DNA from: an uncultured Bacteroidales bacterium
GTDB lineage: Bacteria; Bacteroidota; Bacteroidia; Bacteroidales; Paludibacteraceae
Assembly: GCA_937885465.1 (NCBI GenBank)
Contig: CAKZZM010000120.1
Span: 1 to 10,490, forward strand
DNA: 10,490 bases
Direction of reading: 5' to 3'
A model generated the notes under the pieces. The model ran no database searches, had not been told where the DNA came from, and was given only the letters and a program-made list of their open reading frames with translations. Numbering within the stretch: position 1 is the first letter of the stretch; every line of letters starts with the position of its first letter. This document shows positions 1-6,139 of the stretch, piece by piece. Both the position numbers and the translations under genes were made by a program.

Positions 1-472
1 ACTAAAAGAAAGCCTTGTAAGCGCAAAATGGTCTAATGACCGTTTTGGGTTAAATCTTTCGGGTGTGGTATAAACTCCAAAACCAACGACACAAACCAAT
101 GCAATGTTTGTGGCGTTGAGAGCGGAGGCACAAGTCGTCTGTCTATTTAGCGCAGCGGTATAGACCTTTTGCGACCTTGTTGCCGAACGCGAGGCTGCGC
201 CAAGTTCCCACAGCAAACCACCTCCACCATCGCCTTCAGCGGAGTGTCATGACATACTGTTACCATAGTGTTCACATAGTTGAATGTAGTTTCAATCTAC
301 GAACCAACTACGAAGGAAGAGCGAAGCGTAATCGTGCCCTTGCGGCTAAGAACTACGAAGGAAGAGCGAAGCAAATTTGCCTACAATTTTGCACTTTCCG
401 TTCGCAAAATCTTATGATTTTGTCATCAAAAGCCGAAAAAGTTTACAAAATCAAACTTTTCTACCCTCAAAA
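1..472. other. Noncoding region with several stem-loops, function unknown
   Basis: I see no convincing gene here. The sequence folds well in several places. There is a 10-bp stem with TAAT loop at 24-47 (one G-T pair) and a 13-position stem with one mismatch and a 9-base loop at 84-118. A two-part stem lies at 131-180 (inner GTCTAT 141-146 with ATAGAC 160-165), and nested stems lie at 277-310 (TAGTTG with CAACTA, GTAG with CTAC). GCGCAGC at 150-156 can alternatively pair with GCTGCGC at 194-200. A 113-codon open frame at 177-518 has no recognisable family and contains the repeats at 306-372, so I treat it as accidental. The region may be the 3' part of a structured RNA or decayed mobile DNA; the fold is seen, the role is not known. 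Confidence 0.4.
306..372. repeat. 22-bp perfect direct repeat, period 45
   Basis: Positions 306-327 and 351-372 are identical; the core is ACGAAGGAAGAGCGAAGC. Related sequence occurs at 5877-5995 (GAACTTCGAAGGAA at 5895 and 5973). In both places a TAATCGT(G/A)CCC string follows, so the two intergenic regions carry members of one repeat family. Confidence 0.8.
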
Positions 473-504
473 TTTGCATATATCATATTTTTTTAGTACT
501 TTTG
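473..504 (+). promoter_or_regulatory. Bacteroidetes-type promoter of the AlbA_2 gene
   Basis: TTTG at 473-476 is followed after 20 bases by TACTTTTG at 497-504, which matches TAnnTTTG. Transcription would start about 510, giving a leader of roughly 30 bases before the ATG at 539. This fits the consensus recognised by the primary sigma factor of Bacteroidetes. Confidence 0.75.
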
Positions 505-538
505 TGCGATTTTTTTAAGTCATAGTCAGTTAGTTGCA

Positions 539-1963
539 ATGAGAGAAGACCAACATACCGAGTTCAAACGCATTTGGCAGGATGATAATCTTAAGTCCAT
601 TTGCGCCTTTGCCAATTCGCAGGGCGGCACGATGCTCATAGGTATAGATGACGATGGGCAGGTTGTTGGATTAGAACATATACACAAGTGGCAAGAAGAC
701 ATCCCCAACAAGATAGTTCAGAATCTCGGTATTATTTGCGAGGTCATTACGCAAGAGGAGTTTGGTAAGGCGTATCTTGAAATCCAAGTTATGCCGAGCA
801 ATGTCCCTATTTCGTACAAGGGCATTTATTATGTCCGCTCCGGCGCAACCAAGCAAGAACTCAAAGGAACTGCTCTTCAGCAATTCCTGCTAACTAAGAT
901 TGGCAGGAGTTGGGACGATATGGTATGCGATGGAGCCACGATAGAAGATATTGACAGAAATGCAATTGACTATTTCTTGAAAATGTCTGCCAACTATGGT
1001 CGTATGTCGGGGCTTACAGTTACCGACTCTACGGAAATTGTTCTTGATAATTTAGACCTCTTGACCCCTGTCGGGTCACTCAAGAATGCAGCCGTTCTCC
1101 TCTTTGGCAAGCGCCCGAGCCGTTTCTTCTCCGGGATTGATTTCCGAATCTGCCGTTTGGGAAACAGCGAGTCGGATATTATCGTGCAAGATATGGTTTC
1201 CGGCAATCTGATTGAAATGGCGGACAAGGTGGTAGATATTCTCAAAGCCAAATATCTCTACTCACCGATTCATTATCAGGGGCTACAGCGGATAGAACCT
1301 TTGGAGATTCCCGAAGCATCTTTACGAGAGGCGATCTTCAATGCCATAATCCATAAAGACTATATGCGTGGCGTAGATATTCAGATGAAAGTGTATGCTG
1401 ATTCGTTGTGGTTGTGGAATAATGGCAACCTGCCGGATGACTATACTATAGACACACTGTTGGCTCCTCACTCATCCCGTCCTCGTAATCCCAAGTTAGC
1501 CAATGCTTTCTTTCGAGCCGGATTTATTGAATCGTGGGGACGCGGTATTGAGAAGATCCGCAATGCAGGAAAGGAGAAAGGGATGTCAATGCCGTCTATT
1601 CAAGCAGAGATGGGGGGCTTGTCTGTTCGTTTCTTCCGTTCCGGATTGCCTCAAACGACAGATGTTAATGGTACAAGCGGTACAACTGGTACAACCTTAC
1701 AACCTTACAACCTTACAACCTCTGATGGTACAAGTGGTACAAGTGGTACAAGCTATGATGTTCTTATCGATGAAATTCTAAATTTTTGTACAGAGGATTG
1801 GCATACTATAGAGCAAATCGCAGAGGCTGTACAAAGAAGCAAACGGCATATCAGGGGGAGAATTATGCCGTTAATAAAGGAACGTTTAGAGATGAAATAC
1901 CCAAATAACCCCAATCATCCTAACCAGCAATATAGGACAAAACCCTCCGCCGTATCACAGTAA
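539..1963 (+). CDS. AlbA_2 (Schlafen-type) domain protein with GHKL-like ATPase and winged helix; putative regulator
   Basis: Residues 6-117 match the AlbA_2 pattern (TEFKRIW, then CAFANSQGGTMLIGIDDDG at 22-40). Residues about 262-365 match the HATPase_c_4 module of RecG-like/AlbA_2 proteins (REAIFNAIIHKDY at 263-275, NNGNLPD at 294-300, GFIESWGRGIEKI at 328-340). A winged helix follows at about 406-466 (HTIEQIAEAV, then a recognition-helix-like SKRHIRGRI). The family is usually annotated as a putative DNA-binding or transcriptional regulator; its biochemical activity is poorly known. The start at 539 puts the AlbA_2 domain at the usual distance from the N-terminus and lies about 30 bases after a good promoter. 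Residues 379-405 are a low-complexity GTS/GTT linker coded by tandem repeats, including an 8-bp unit whose copy number sets the frame of the winged helix. The gene stands alone: the next gene starts 910 bases downstream. Confidence 0.88.
   Translation: MREDQHTEFKRIWQDDNLKSICAFANSQGGTMLIGIDDDGQVVGLEHIHKWQEDIPNKIVQNLGIICEVITQEEFGKAYLEIQVMPSNVPISYKGIYYVRSGATKQELKGTALQQFLLTKIGRSWDDMVCDGATIEDIDRNAIDYFLKMSANYGRMSGLTVTDSTEIVLDNLDLLTPVGSLKNAAVLLFGKRPSRFFSGIDFRICRLGNSESDIIVQDMVSGNLIEMADKVVDILKAKYLYSPIHYQGLQRIEPLEIPEASLREAIFNAIIHKDYMRGVDIQMKVYADSLWLWNNGNLPDDYTIDTLLAPHSSRPRNPKLANAFFRAGFIESWGRGIEKIRNAGKEKGMSMPSIQAEMGGLSVRFFRSGLPQTTDVNGTSGTTGTTLQPYNLTTSDGTSGTSGTSYDVLIDEILNFCTEDWHTIEQIAEAVQRSKRHIRGRIMPLIKERLEMKYPNNPNHPNQQYRTKPSAVSQ
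1670..1753 (+). repeat. In-frame 9-bp repeats enclosing an out-of-phase 8-bp tandem repeat
   Basis: Three 9-bp units GGTACAA(G/C)N lie at 1670-1696 and three more at 1727-1753; they code for GT(S/T) and do not disturb the frame. Between and overlapping them, ACAACCTT repeats 3.9 times at 1691-1721. Eight is not a multiple of three. One extra unit would send translation to TAA at 1779-1781, and one fewer to TGA at 1723-1725. Either change removes the C-terminal winged helix. Confidence 0.9.
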
Positions 1964-2030
1964 ATTGACAAAAATAAATACAAACAACAATAACAATTGA
2001 TTGCCTATGGGCTAAGATAAGAACAATCCC

Positions 2031-2297
2031 TGAACTGACCCGCAAGCGGGCAACGGTTCAAGACATATTTGATTAAGCGTTTTTGCGTAATTCTAGCATC
2101 TCCTAAAAATAACTGGAAACTATTTACAAGGAGCGTAGGGAATAACACTACCAATTAGTGGCTTAGGAATACGACAAGAATGCTCGTGCTTTGGCACGGG
2201 CTTCTATCGTGAGTATTCAGTCACTTGGGTTTTTTCCAGTTATTTATCATCCCGGAGATGCGGATATTCGTCAAACGATGGAGTCCGCGCTTTTTTT
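2031..2297 (+). ncRNA. Candidate structured RNA ending in an intrinsic terminator
   Basis: This gene-free stretch folds compactly. A hairpin at 2031-2060 has an outer TGAAC/GTTCA and an inner CCCG/CGGG stem. A perfect 13-bp inverted repeat, AAATAACTGGAAA (2107-2119) with TTTCCAGTTATTT (2233-2245), encloses two more hairpins. One is CACTA/TAGTG at 2146-2160. The other is a long stem at 2167-2218: GAAT/ATTC, ACGA/TCGT, AGAA/TTCT, and GCTCGTGC with GCACGGGC around a TTTG loop. A terminator-like hairpin follows at 2260-2297. I cannot assign it to a known RNA family. A 69-codon frame starting with TTG at 2191 overlaps it but looks incidental. No clear promoter was found; transcription could be readthrough from the gene ending at 1963. 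Confidence 0.4.
2260..2297 (+). terminator. Intrinsic terminator of the structured region
   Basis: GCGGA at 2260-2264 pairs with TCCGC at 2284-2288, and TCGT at 2268-2271 with ACGA at 2275-2278. Seven Ts follow at 2291-2297. The stem is interrupted, so confidence is moderate. Confidence 0.5.
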
Positions 2298-2326
2298 GTT
2301 GGGTAGTCCTCATAGAAGGTTCTTTT

Positions 2327-2376
2327 ATCCCACCATGCAAAGGCGGCGTAAAAACGCCAATCTTGTGTGGTGGGAT
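2327..2376. other. Stable two-part hairpin
   Basis: ATCCCACCA at 2327-2335 pairs perfectly with TGGTGGGAT at 2368-2376. An inner GGCGT/ACGCC stem with an AAAA loop sits at 2345-2358. It lies between the two copies of the structured element and could be a separate domain of the same RNA. Confidence 0.5.
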
Positions 2377-2430
2377 TGTTGTTTATATAAAGAACTGTAA
2401 ATGAACGCGAGCATTTTCACTTGATGTTTG

Positions 2431-2550
2431 ACGAGCAGAAAGGCACTTGCTCTGTCGTGAATATTGTCGATGGGTTTTCGTCCAGTTATATTCCCTCAGG
2501 TGCAAGGTATTCCGTCCCCTTCAATACGGGGACAGCGACGGAGCAAGTGC
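2431..2550 (+). ncRNA. Second, diverged copy of the structured element
   Basis: Positions about 2451-2520 resemble 2203-2275: both share TCGTGA(G/A)TATT, then GGGTTTT and TCCAGTTAT at the same relative places. Here the fold differs. A 15-bp stem with one G-T pair joins 2443-2457 to 2536-2550, closing about 78 bases that include GTCCCC/GGGGAC at 2514-2533. The left arm can instead form a local hairpin with ACGAGC at 2431-2436 (ACGA/TCGT, GAGC/GCTC), the counterpart of the long stem in the first copy, so two alternative folds exist. Function unknown. Confidence 0.35.
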
Positions 2551-2562
2551 TAATTCTGTGAA

Positions 2563-2630
2563 GAAAGTGGAAAGTGGAAAGAGGAAAGAGCGGGCAGAGC
2601 CCTAAAGTGGAAAGTTGAAAGTGGAAAGTT
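2563..2630. repeat. Heptamer tandem repeats (GAAAGTG / GTGGAAA)
   Basis: Four 7-bp units GAAAG(T/A)G lie at 2563-2590, then a small GGGC/GCCC hairpin at 2592-2602, then three further units G(T)(G/T)GAAA at 2607-2627. No coding role is apparent; it marks the boundary between the structured region and the first ATPase cassette. Confidence 0.8.
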
Positions 2631-2656
2631 AAGGCGGGAGTAGCAGAGAGCTGACT

Positions 2657-2699
2657 GCTGATAACCACAAATGCGACCTTTGACATATTGGATTTACCG
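2657..2699. repeat. Left end of ATPase cassette 1
   Basis: Positions 2657-2690 match 4207-4240 at 30 of 34 bases (core ACAAATGCGACCTTTGACAT). Its inner part, CATATTGGATTTACCG at 2684-2699, is repeated in perfect inverted orientation at 4118-4133 on the other side of the ATPase gene. Confidence 0.8.
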
Positions 2700-2744
2700 T
2701 AAAAAGTAAAAAAATGCGAAAAAATTGATTTTCCGGGTAAAATA

Positions 2745-2776
2745 CTTGCATATGTCCAACTTTTGTTGTATTTTTG
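2745..2776 (+). promoter_or_regulatory. Bacteroidetes-type promoter of the first ATPase gene
   Basis: CTTG at 2745-2748 is followed after 20 bases by TATTTTTG at 2769-2776 (TAnnTTTG). A start near 2783 would leave an untranslated leader of about 90 AT-rich bases before the ATG at 2874. Confidence 0.7.
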
Positions 2777-2873
2777 CGATGTATTTTAACTTTTGAAAGT
2801 AAAATATCTGCATAAATATTTACTTTCCGAAATAATAAATACTACAATTATTAATACTTAGAAATTAAAGAAT

Positions 2874-4073
2874 ATGGAGCAATTAATCAATTTCTATTAT
2901 CGGTTATTGGAGCGTTATTCCGCGTTCACTCAGATGCGTTATTTGTATGATGAGATTAATTGGGAAAACCAATTGATTCTTATCCGAGGTCCGAAAGGTT
3001 CCGGCAAAACGACTATGCTGATGCAGCATATCTTGCGTACTTTTCCTGACAAAAGCAAAGTGTTGTATTGCTCTGTGGATCATTTTTGGTTTGCATCTCA
3101 TAAACTCTTGGATTTGGCTGAATATGCGTACACGCATGGTATAACGCATCTGTTTTTGGACGAGATACACAAGTACGGGAATTGGGCTCAAGAGCTCAAG
3201 AATATCTACGATTGTTATCCTATGCTACATGTGGTTGTAACGGGTAGTAACGCATTGGATATTATTCATCAGATGTATGATTTGTCCCGCCGTTGCCGTG
3301 TATATACTATGCATGGCCTGAGCTTTCGGGAGTATCTCAAGTTAGAAGGAGTAGCAGATTTACCGGCTGTATCATTAGAGGAAGTTGTTAAGAATCATCA
3401 GGAAATAAGTCGCGATATCACAATAAAACAGAACATCAAAGTGTTGCTGCATTTTGAGCGTTATGTCAAGGAGGGTTACTACCCCTTCTATCGCGATGAG
3501 TCCATAAGCTTCGGAGAGCGATTAAGCCAAGTTATCGATGCCATTATTTTTAACGAGATACCGGCAGTATCCAACTTGGAATACGAATCGGTCTATAAGA
3601 TTAAGCCGCTGTTAGCCGTTCTTGCGCAACAAAATCCATACACGCTGAATATCTCAGCTCTGGGCAAATCGTTGAATGCTTCGCGGAATGTGCTGCTTAA
3701 GCTGATTGAACTATTAGATCAAGCTGCCTTGATACGCCGATTATATGCTTCTGAAGAAGGTTGGGAACAAGTTAATAAGCCGGAGAAGATTTTGTTTAAT
3801 AATACGAATCTGATGTATGCGCTGTCACCCAATGCTGATATAGGCACTATGCGCGAGACATTCTGCGCCTCTATGTTGGCTAAAGGACATAAGATAGCGA
3901 TGCCACAGAAAGGAGACATCGTAGCAGACAAGAAGTATTTGTTTGAAGTCGGCGGCAAAAGCAAAGGCTTCGGACAGATAGCCAATATCCCGAATAGTTA
4001 TGTAGTGGCTGACGGAATAGATATGGGATTTGAAAACAAAATCCCTCTATGGATGTTCGGCCTGCTCTACTAA
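2874..4073 (+). CDS. AAA+ ATPase with AAA_14 and DUF4143 domains
   Basis: A P-loop ATPase of the AAA_14 type. Walker A is GPKGSGKT at residues 39-46, Walker B is LFLDE at 93-97, and a sensor-1-like VVVTGSNA lies at 120-127. The family-typical LSFREYLKL follows at 149-157. The C-terminal half is the DUF4143 region; near the end LFEVGGKSKGFGQI (356-369) matches the conserved strand of that domain, which is grouped with PD-(D/E)XK nuclease-like folds. Here the E-x-K triad is altered to E358-V-G-G-K362. At 399 residues it is of usual length. Such proteins are abundant and poorly understood in Bacteroidales; roles in mobile-element biology or conflict are suggested, not shown. It is only distantly related to the two ATPases downstream and is convergent with them. 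No Shine-Dalgarno sequence is visible. Its own terminator follows at 4114. Confidence 0.88.
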   Translation: MEQLINFYYRLLERYSAFTQMRYLYDEINWENQLILIRGPKGSGKTTMLMQHILRTFPDKSKVLYCSVDHFWFASHKLLDLAEYAYTHGITHLFLDEIHKYGNWAQELKNIYDCYPMLHVVVTGSNALDIIHQMYDLSRRCRVYTMHGLSFREYLKLEGVADLPAVSLEEVVKNHQEISRDITIKQNIKVLLHFERYVKEGYYPFYRDESISFGERLSQVIDAIIFNEIPAVSNLEYESVYKIKPLLAVLAQQNPYTLNISALGKSLNASRNVLLKLIELLDQAALIRRLYASEEGWEQVNKPEKILFNNTNLMYALSPNADIGTMRETFCASMLAKGHKIAMPQKGDIVADKKYLFEVGGKSKGFGQIANIPNSYVVADGIDMGFENKIPLWMFGLLY

Positions 4074-4113
4074 GAAAATTGAATATCCTCTTGATTTAGA
4101 GAGTTACAGTTAT

Positions 4114-4149
4114 AAAGCGGTAAATCCAATATGCGGGTTTACCGCTTTT
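4114..4149 (+). terminator. Intrinsic terminator of the first ATPase gene
   Basis: AAAGCGGTAAA (4114-4124) pairs perfectly with TTTACCGCTTT (4138-4148) around a 13-base loop; the arm runs into a short T tract. It lies 40 bases after the stop codon. Confidence 0.8.
4118..4133. repeat. Right end of ATPase cassette 1 (inverted copy)
   Basis: CGGTAAATCCAATATG is the exact reverse complement of 2684-2699. It spans the left arm and loop of the terminator, so the cassette end and the terminator are the same DNA. Confidence 0.8.
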
Positions 4150-4206
4150 CTTGTGTATATATTGAGAGACAACGAGCGGTTAGATGGGAATAGCTGATAA
4201 CTGACA

Positions 4207-4255
4207 GCTGATAACTACAAATGCGATCTTTGATATTTTGATAAAAACGTAAATC
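4207..4255. repeat. Left end of ATPase cassette 2
   Basis: This is a direct copy of 2657-2690 followed by TGATATTTTGATAAAAA. Positions 4231-4255 are the reverse complement of 5739-5763 at 22 of 25 positions. The repeat runs into the stop codon of the gene read from the other strand (4254-4256). Just before it, 4193-4217 contains two short CTGATAACT-type repeats. Confidence 0.8.
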
Positions 4256-5588
4256 AAAGCAATCCTGCCATGTAAACAGGTACCATAAGTGTCTCGTCAT
4301 CCTTGCGCAGGTCTTTGGTATAAAGCAGATAGCGGTTGCTGATTCTGGAAGAATATTTCTTGCAGAACTCATCCAAAGAAACATGTGACTTGTGATTAGA
4401 TGATTTCACCTCAATCGGGCTAATTTTTGCCCCTCGAGACAATAGAAAATCTATCTCATAATTGTGGCTTTCATCTTTCGGCCATGTATGGTAATAGAGT
4501 TCATTCCCCGCAGCACGCAACATCTGAGCGATGAGGTTTTCATAGACATAACCAAGATTTGCCGGTAATTTATCGGATAGTAGCTTGCTATATAACTCAT
4601 TGTCTGTAAACCGCTTCTCCCAGAAGGCCAATGTGACCATAAGCCCTGTATCGCCGACATATAGTTTGAAGCGGTCTCTGTCTTCCGTTAAAGGAAGTCC
4701 CACTTGTGGGTCAGAAACATGGAAACAGAAATTCACCGTTTTGCTTTCTTCAAGGGCGATAATCAGATCATTCATTTTATCTGAAGGGAGACCTTTGATG
4801 ACAGATGTTGGATGGAAGCGTGTTACATTGCGCGATAGCATGGAAGGAATAGCTTTGAACAATCGACCTATTTTGCCATTTTTGTCAATCTTACGGAAAT
4901 CCTCAATATATAATTCGATGATTTTGCGTTTGACGGCATCTACAGAGCGCAGATTCTTTGTCTCAAGGTATTTACAGACTGCTTGTGGCATCCCCCCGAC
5001 TAACATATAAAGCCGGACATCTCGCATTTTTGCACGATTGAGTTCATCGCCAATAGACATCCGTTTGTCTAAAAGTTGTTTTTGCAAGGGCATGGTTGTC
5101 TTATCGCCCATTGCCCAGCGAAACTCCTCGTAATCCATAGGAAACATCTCAAGTTTGTCTTCCTCGCTCGGAATAGTAATATTTTCTACATTCTTGCGAA
5201 TACTGATGAGTGAACCGGTTTCGATATAGTCATAGCGACCGTCTTGCACAAGATACTTGATTGCTTGCCGCGCTAACGGACATTGTTGCACCTCGTCAAA
5301 GATAATAACTGACTTGCGGGGATACAGAGTTGTTTTATAGGCATCTTGAAGATAGATGAAGATATAGTCCAAATCCATCAAGTCATTGAACAGACTTTTC
5401 ACGGTAGTTGTCGCTTTGTTGAAGTCAATGAGAATATAGCTTTTGTATTCCTGTTTGGCAAATTGCTCAGCAATAGTGGATTTGCCGATACGTCTCGCAC
5501 CTTCAATCAAGAGAGCAGTTTGTCCTTGATTTTCTTCTTTCCATTGCAGCATCTGCCGGTAAATTTTTCGTTCGAAAATGTATTCCAT
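4254..5588 (-). CDS. AAA+ ATPase with AAA_14 and PD-(D/E)XK-like DUF4143 domain (paralogue A)
   Basis: Walker A is GARRIGKST at residues 30-38 (arginine finger-rich P-loop typical of this branch), Walker B is VIIFDE at 94-99, and sensor-like IETGSLIS lies at 122-129. FPMDYEEFRWAMGD follows at 149-162. The C-terminal DUF4143 region carries a clear nuclease-like signature: NYEIDFLLSR (376-385) and PIEVKSS (391-397), that is E378-x-D380 ... E393-x-K395. All catalytic-type residues are present, so DNA cleavage is plausible but not shown. The start at 5588 lies about 19 bases after the predicted transcription start. It is a close paralogue of the gene at 6129-7466, well over half identical by eye, with the two separated by 540 noncoding bases. 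It is convergent with the first ATPase. This is a different, longer branch than that protein. Confidence 0.9.
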   Translation of the reverse strand: MEYIFERKIYRQMLQWKEENQGQTALLIEGARRIGKSTIAEQFAKQEYKSYILIDFNKATTTVKSLFNDLMDLDYIFIYLQDAYKTTLYPRKSVIIFDEVQQCPLARQAIKYLVQDGRYDYIETGSLISIRKNVENITIPSEEDKLEMFPMDYEEFRWAMGDKTTMPLQKQLLDKRMSIGDELNRAKMRDVRLYMLVGGMPQAVCKYLETKNLRSVDAVKRKIIELYIEDFRKIDKNGKIGRLFKAIPSMLSRNVTRFHPTSVIKGLPSDKMNDLIIALEESKTVNFCFHVSDPQVGLPLTEDRDRFKLYVGDTGLMVTLAFWEKRFTDNELYSKLLSDKLPANLGYVYENLIAQMLRAAGNELYYHTWPKDESHNYEIDFLLSRGAKISPIEVKSSNHKSHVSLDEFCKKYSSRISNRYLLYTKDLRKDDETLMVPVYMAGLL

Positions 5589-5613
5589 GATGCTTATATC
5601 TTAAAATTTGCTG

Positions 5614-5645
5614 CAAAGGTAATAAAAATAAATGACATACACAAA
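5614..5645 (-). promoter_or_regulatory. Bacteroidetes-type promoter of paralogue A
   Basis: Read on the minus strand: TTTG (5645-5642), 20 bases, TACCTTTG (5621-5614). The promoter of paralogue B has the same TNTTTGCAGC context, so the two promoters look related. Confidence 0.8.
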
Positions 5646-5738
5646 TTGTTTATAATAAAATTATATCAAATACGTAAAAATAATTTTAAAATTAATATCA
5701 AATACATACAAATAGAATGATTAAACAATATTAACTCC

Positions 5739-5765
5739 GATAAACTTTTTTATCAAAATATCAGA
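5739..5765. repeat. Right end of ATPase cassette 2
   Basis: It is the inverted partner of 4231-4255. Its 19 bases at 5747-5765 are identical to 7850-7868, the corresponding position behind the promoter of paralogue B. Confidence 0.8.
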
Positions 5766-6028
5766 ATCCAAATGGTACGTGCTAAGTGTGATAACAACGG
5801 CAGATGAGAAAAGAGCAAGGTATCACGACAACTGACCAATAAGTAACTGTTCGTCCGCCGTTGGTGACAATAAAAACACGAAGGAACTTCGAACGAACTT
5901 CGAAGGAAAATTGCAGAGCAATAATCGTTCGAGCGAAGCGAGATATGAAATAATCGTACCCCATGGGACAAAGAACTTCGAAGGAAGAACAGAGGACGTA
6001 CAAGATGTAAAATTAATAAATGAATATA
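5766..6028. other. Noncoding spacer with CTTCGAA-type repeats
   Basis: No gene is supported here. GAACTTCGAA occurs at 5884-5893, 5895-5904 and 5973-5982; the last two extend to GAACTTCGAAGGAA. The surrounding GCGAAGCG and TAATCGTACCC match the family at 306-372. AACGGC near 5795 can pair with GCCGTT near 5857. Short open frames on the minus strand are products of these repeats. Confidence 0.6.
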
Positions 6029-6035
6029 TGCAATC

Positions 6036-6062
6036 ATGCAAACAATAGCATTTGCAGCATAA
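6036..6062 (+). pseudogene. Remnant of a neuA start (8 codons)
   Basis: ATG at 6036 gives MQTIAFAA and a stop. The first 17 bases match those at 10215 except for one base, where a genuine neuA start is found. It then runs directly into the same repeat block that follows the truncated neuA. I infer a neuA 5' end almost entirely deleted; the remaining stretch is too short to be functional. Confidence 0.4.
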
Positions 6063-6120
6063 AAAAATAGCAGTGGTCAGTTGGCCACCACTATATAAAC
6101 GATCTTTGACATACTGACAG
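6057..6120. repeat. 64-bp repeat block, copy 1
   Basis: It aligns with 10349-10412 with about seven differences. It contains an A run, a GTGGTC/GGCCAC hairpin (6073-6088) and ends in GATCTTTGACATACTGACAG, the left-end motif of the ATPase cassettes. On the minus strand the hairpin followed by seven Ts (6067-6061) could also terminate transcription from paralogue B. Confidence 0.85.
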
Positions 6121-6127
6121 TAAAAAC
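6101..6127. repeat. Left end of ATPase cassette 3
   Basis: GATCTTTGACATACTGACAG then TAAAAAC. Compared with the other left ends, TGACATACTGA(CAG)TAAAAAC matches TGATATTTTGATAAAAAC of 4231 and of the inverted sequence at 7849-7866 with a three-base gap. Confidence 0.65.
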
Positions 6128-6139
6128 GCTATAATAGCG
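6122..6139 (-). terminator. Short terminator overlapping the stop of paralogue B
   Basis: On the minus strand CGCTA, loop TTA, TAGCG is followed by five Ts. The right arm includes the TAG stop codon. The stem is only 5 bp, so it may be weak and backed up by the hairpin at 6061-6092. Confidence 0.45.

Noticed and set aside
2..73. Possible 3' end of a gene (23 open codons, then TAA)
   Set aside because: Too short to judge, and it overlaps a 10-bp stem-loop at 24-47, so noncoding sequence explains it equally well.
205..229. CCACCTCCACCA-like string resembling the 3' end of a tmRNA or tRNA
   Set aside because: No T-loop sequence, acceptor stem or tag-coding frame could be found around it.
177..518. 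113-codon open frame on the plus strand
   Set aside because: It contains both copies of the 22-bp repeat, has no family resemblance and ends within the promoter of the next gene.
5753..6041. Three overlapping minus-strand open frames
   Set aside because: They arise from CTTCGAA-type repeats and AT-rich DNA, have no recognisable domains and overlap one another.
6106..6135. TTGACA, 18 bases, TATAAT: a perfect E. coli-type promoter
   Set aside because: Four genes here use the Bacteroidetes TTTG/TAnnTTTG pattern. This one points antisense into the end of paralogue B, and the TTGACA is part of the cassette end motif whose other copies lack a TATAAT.
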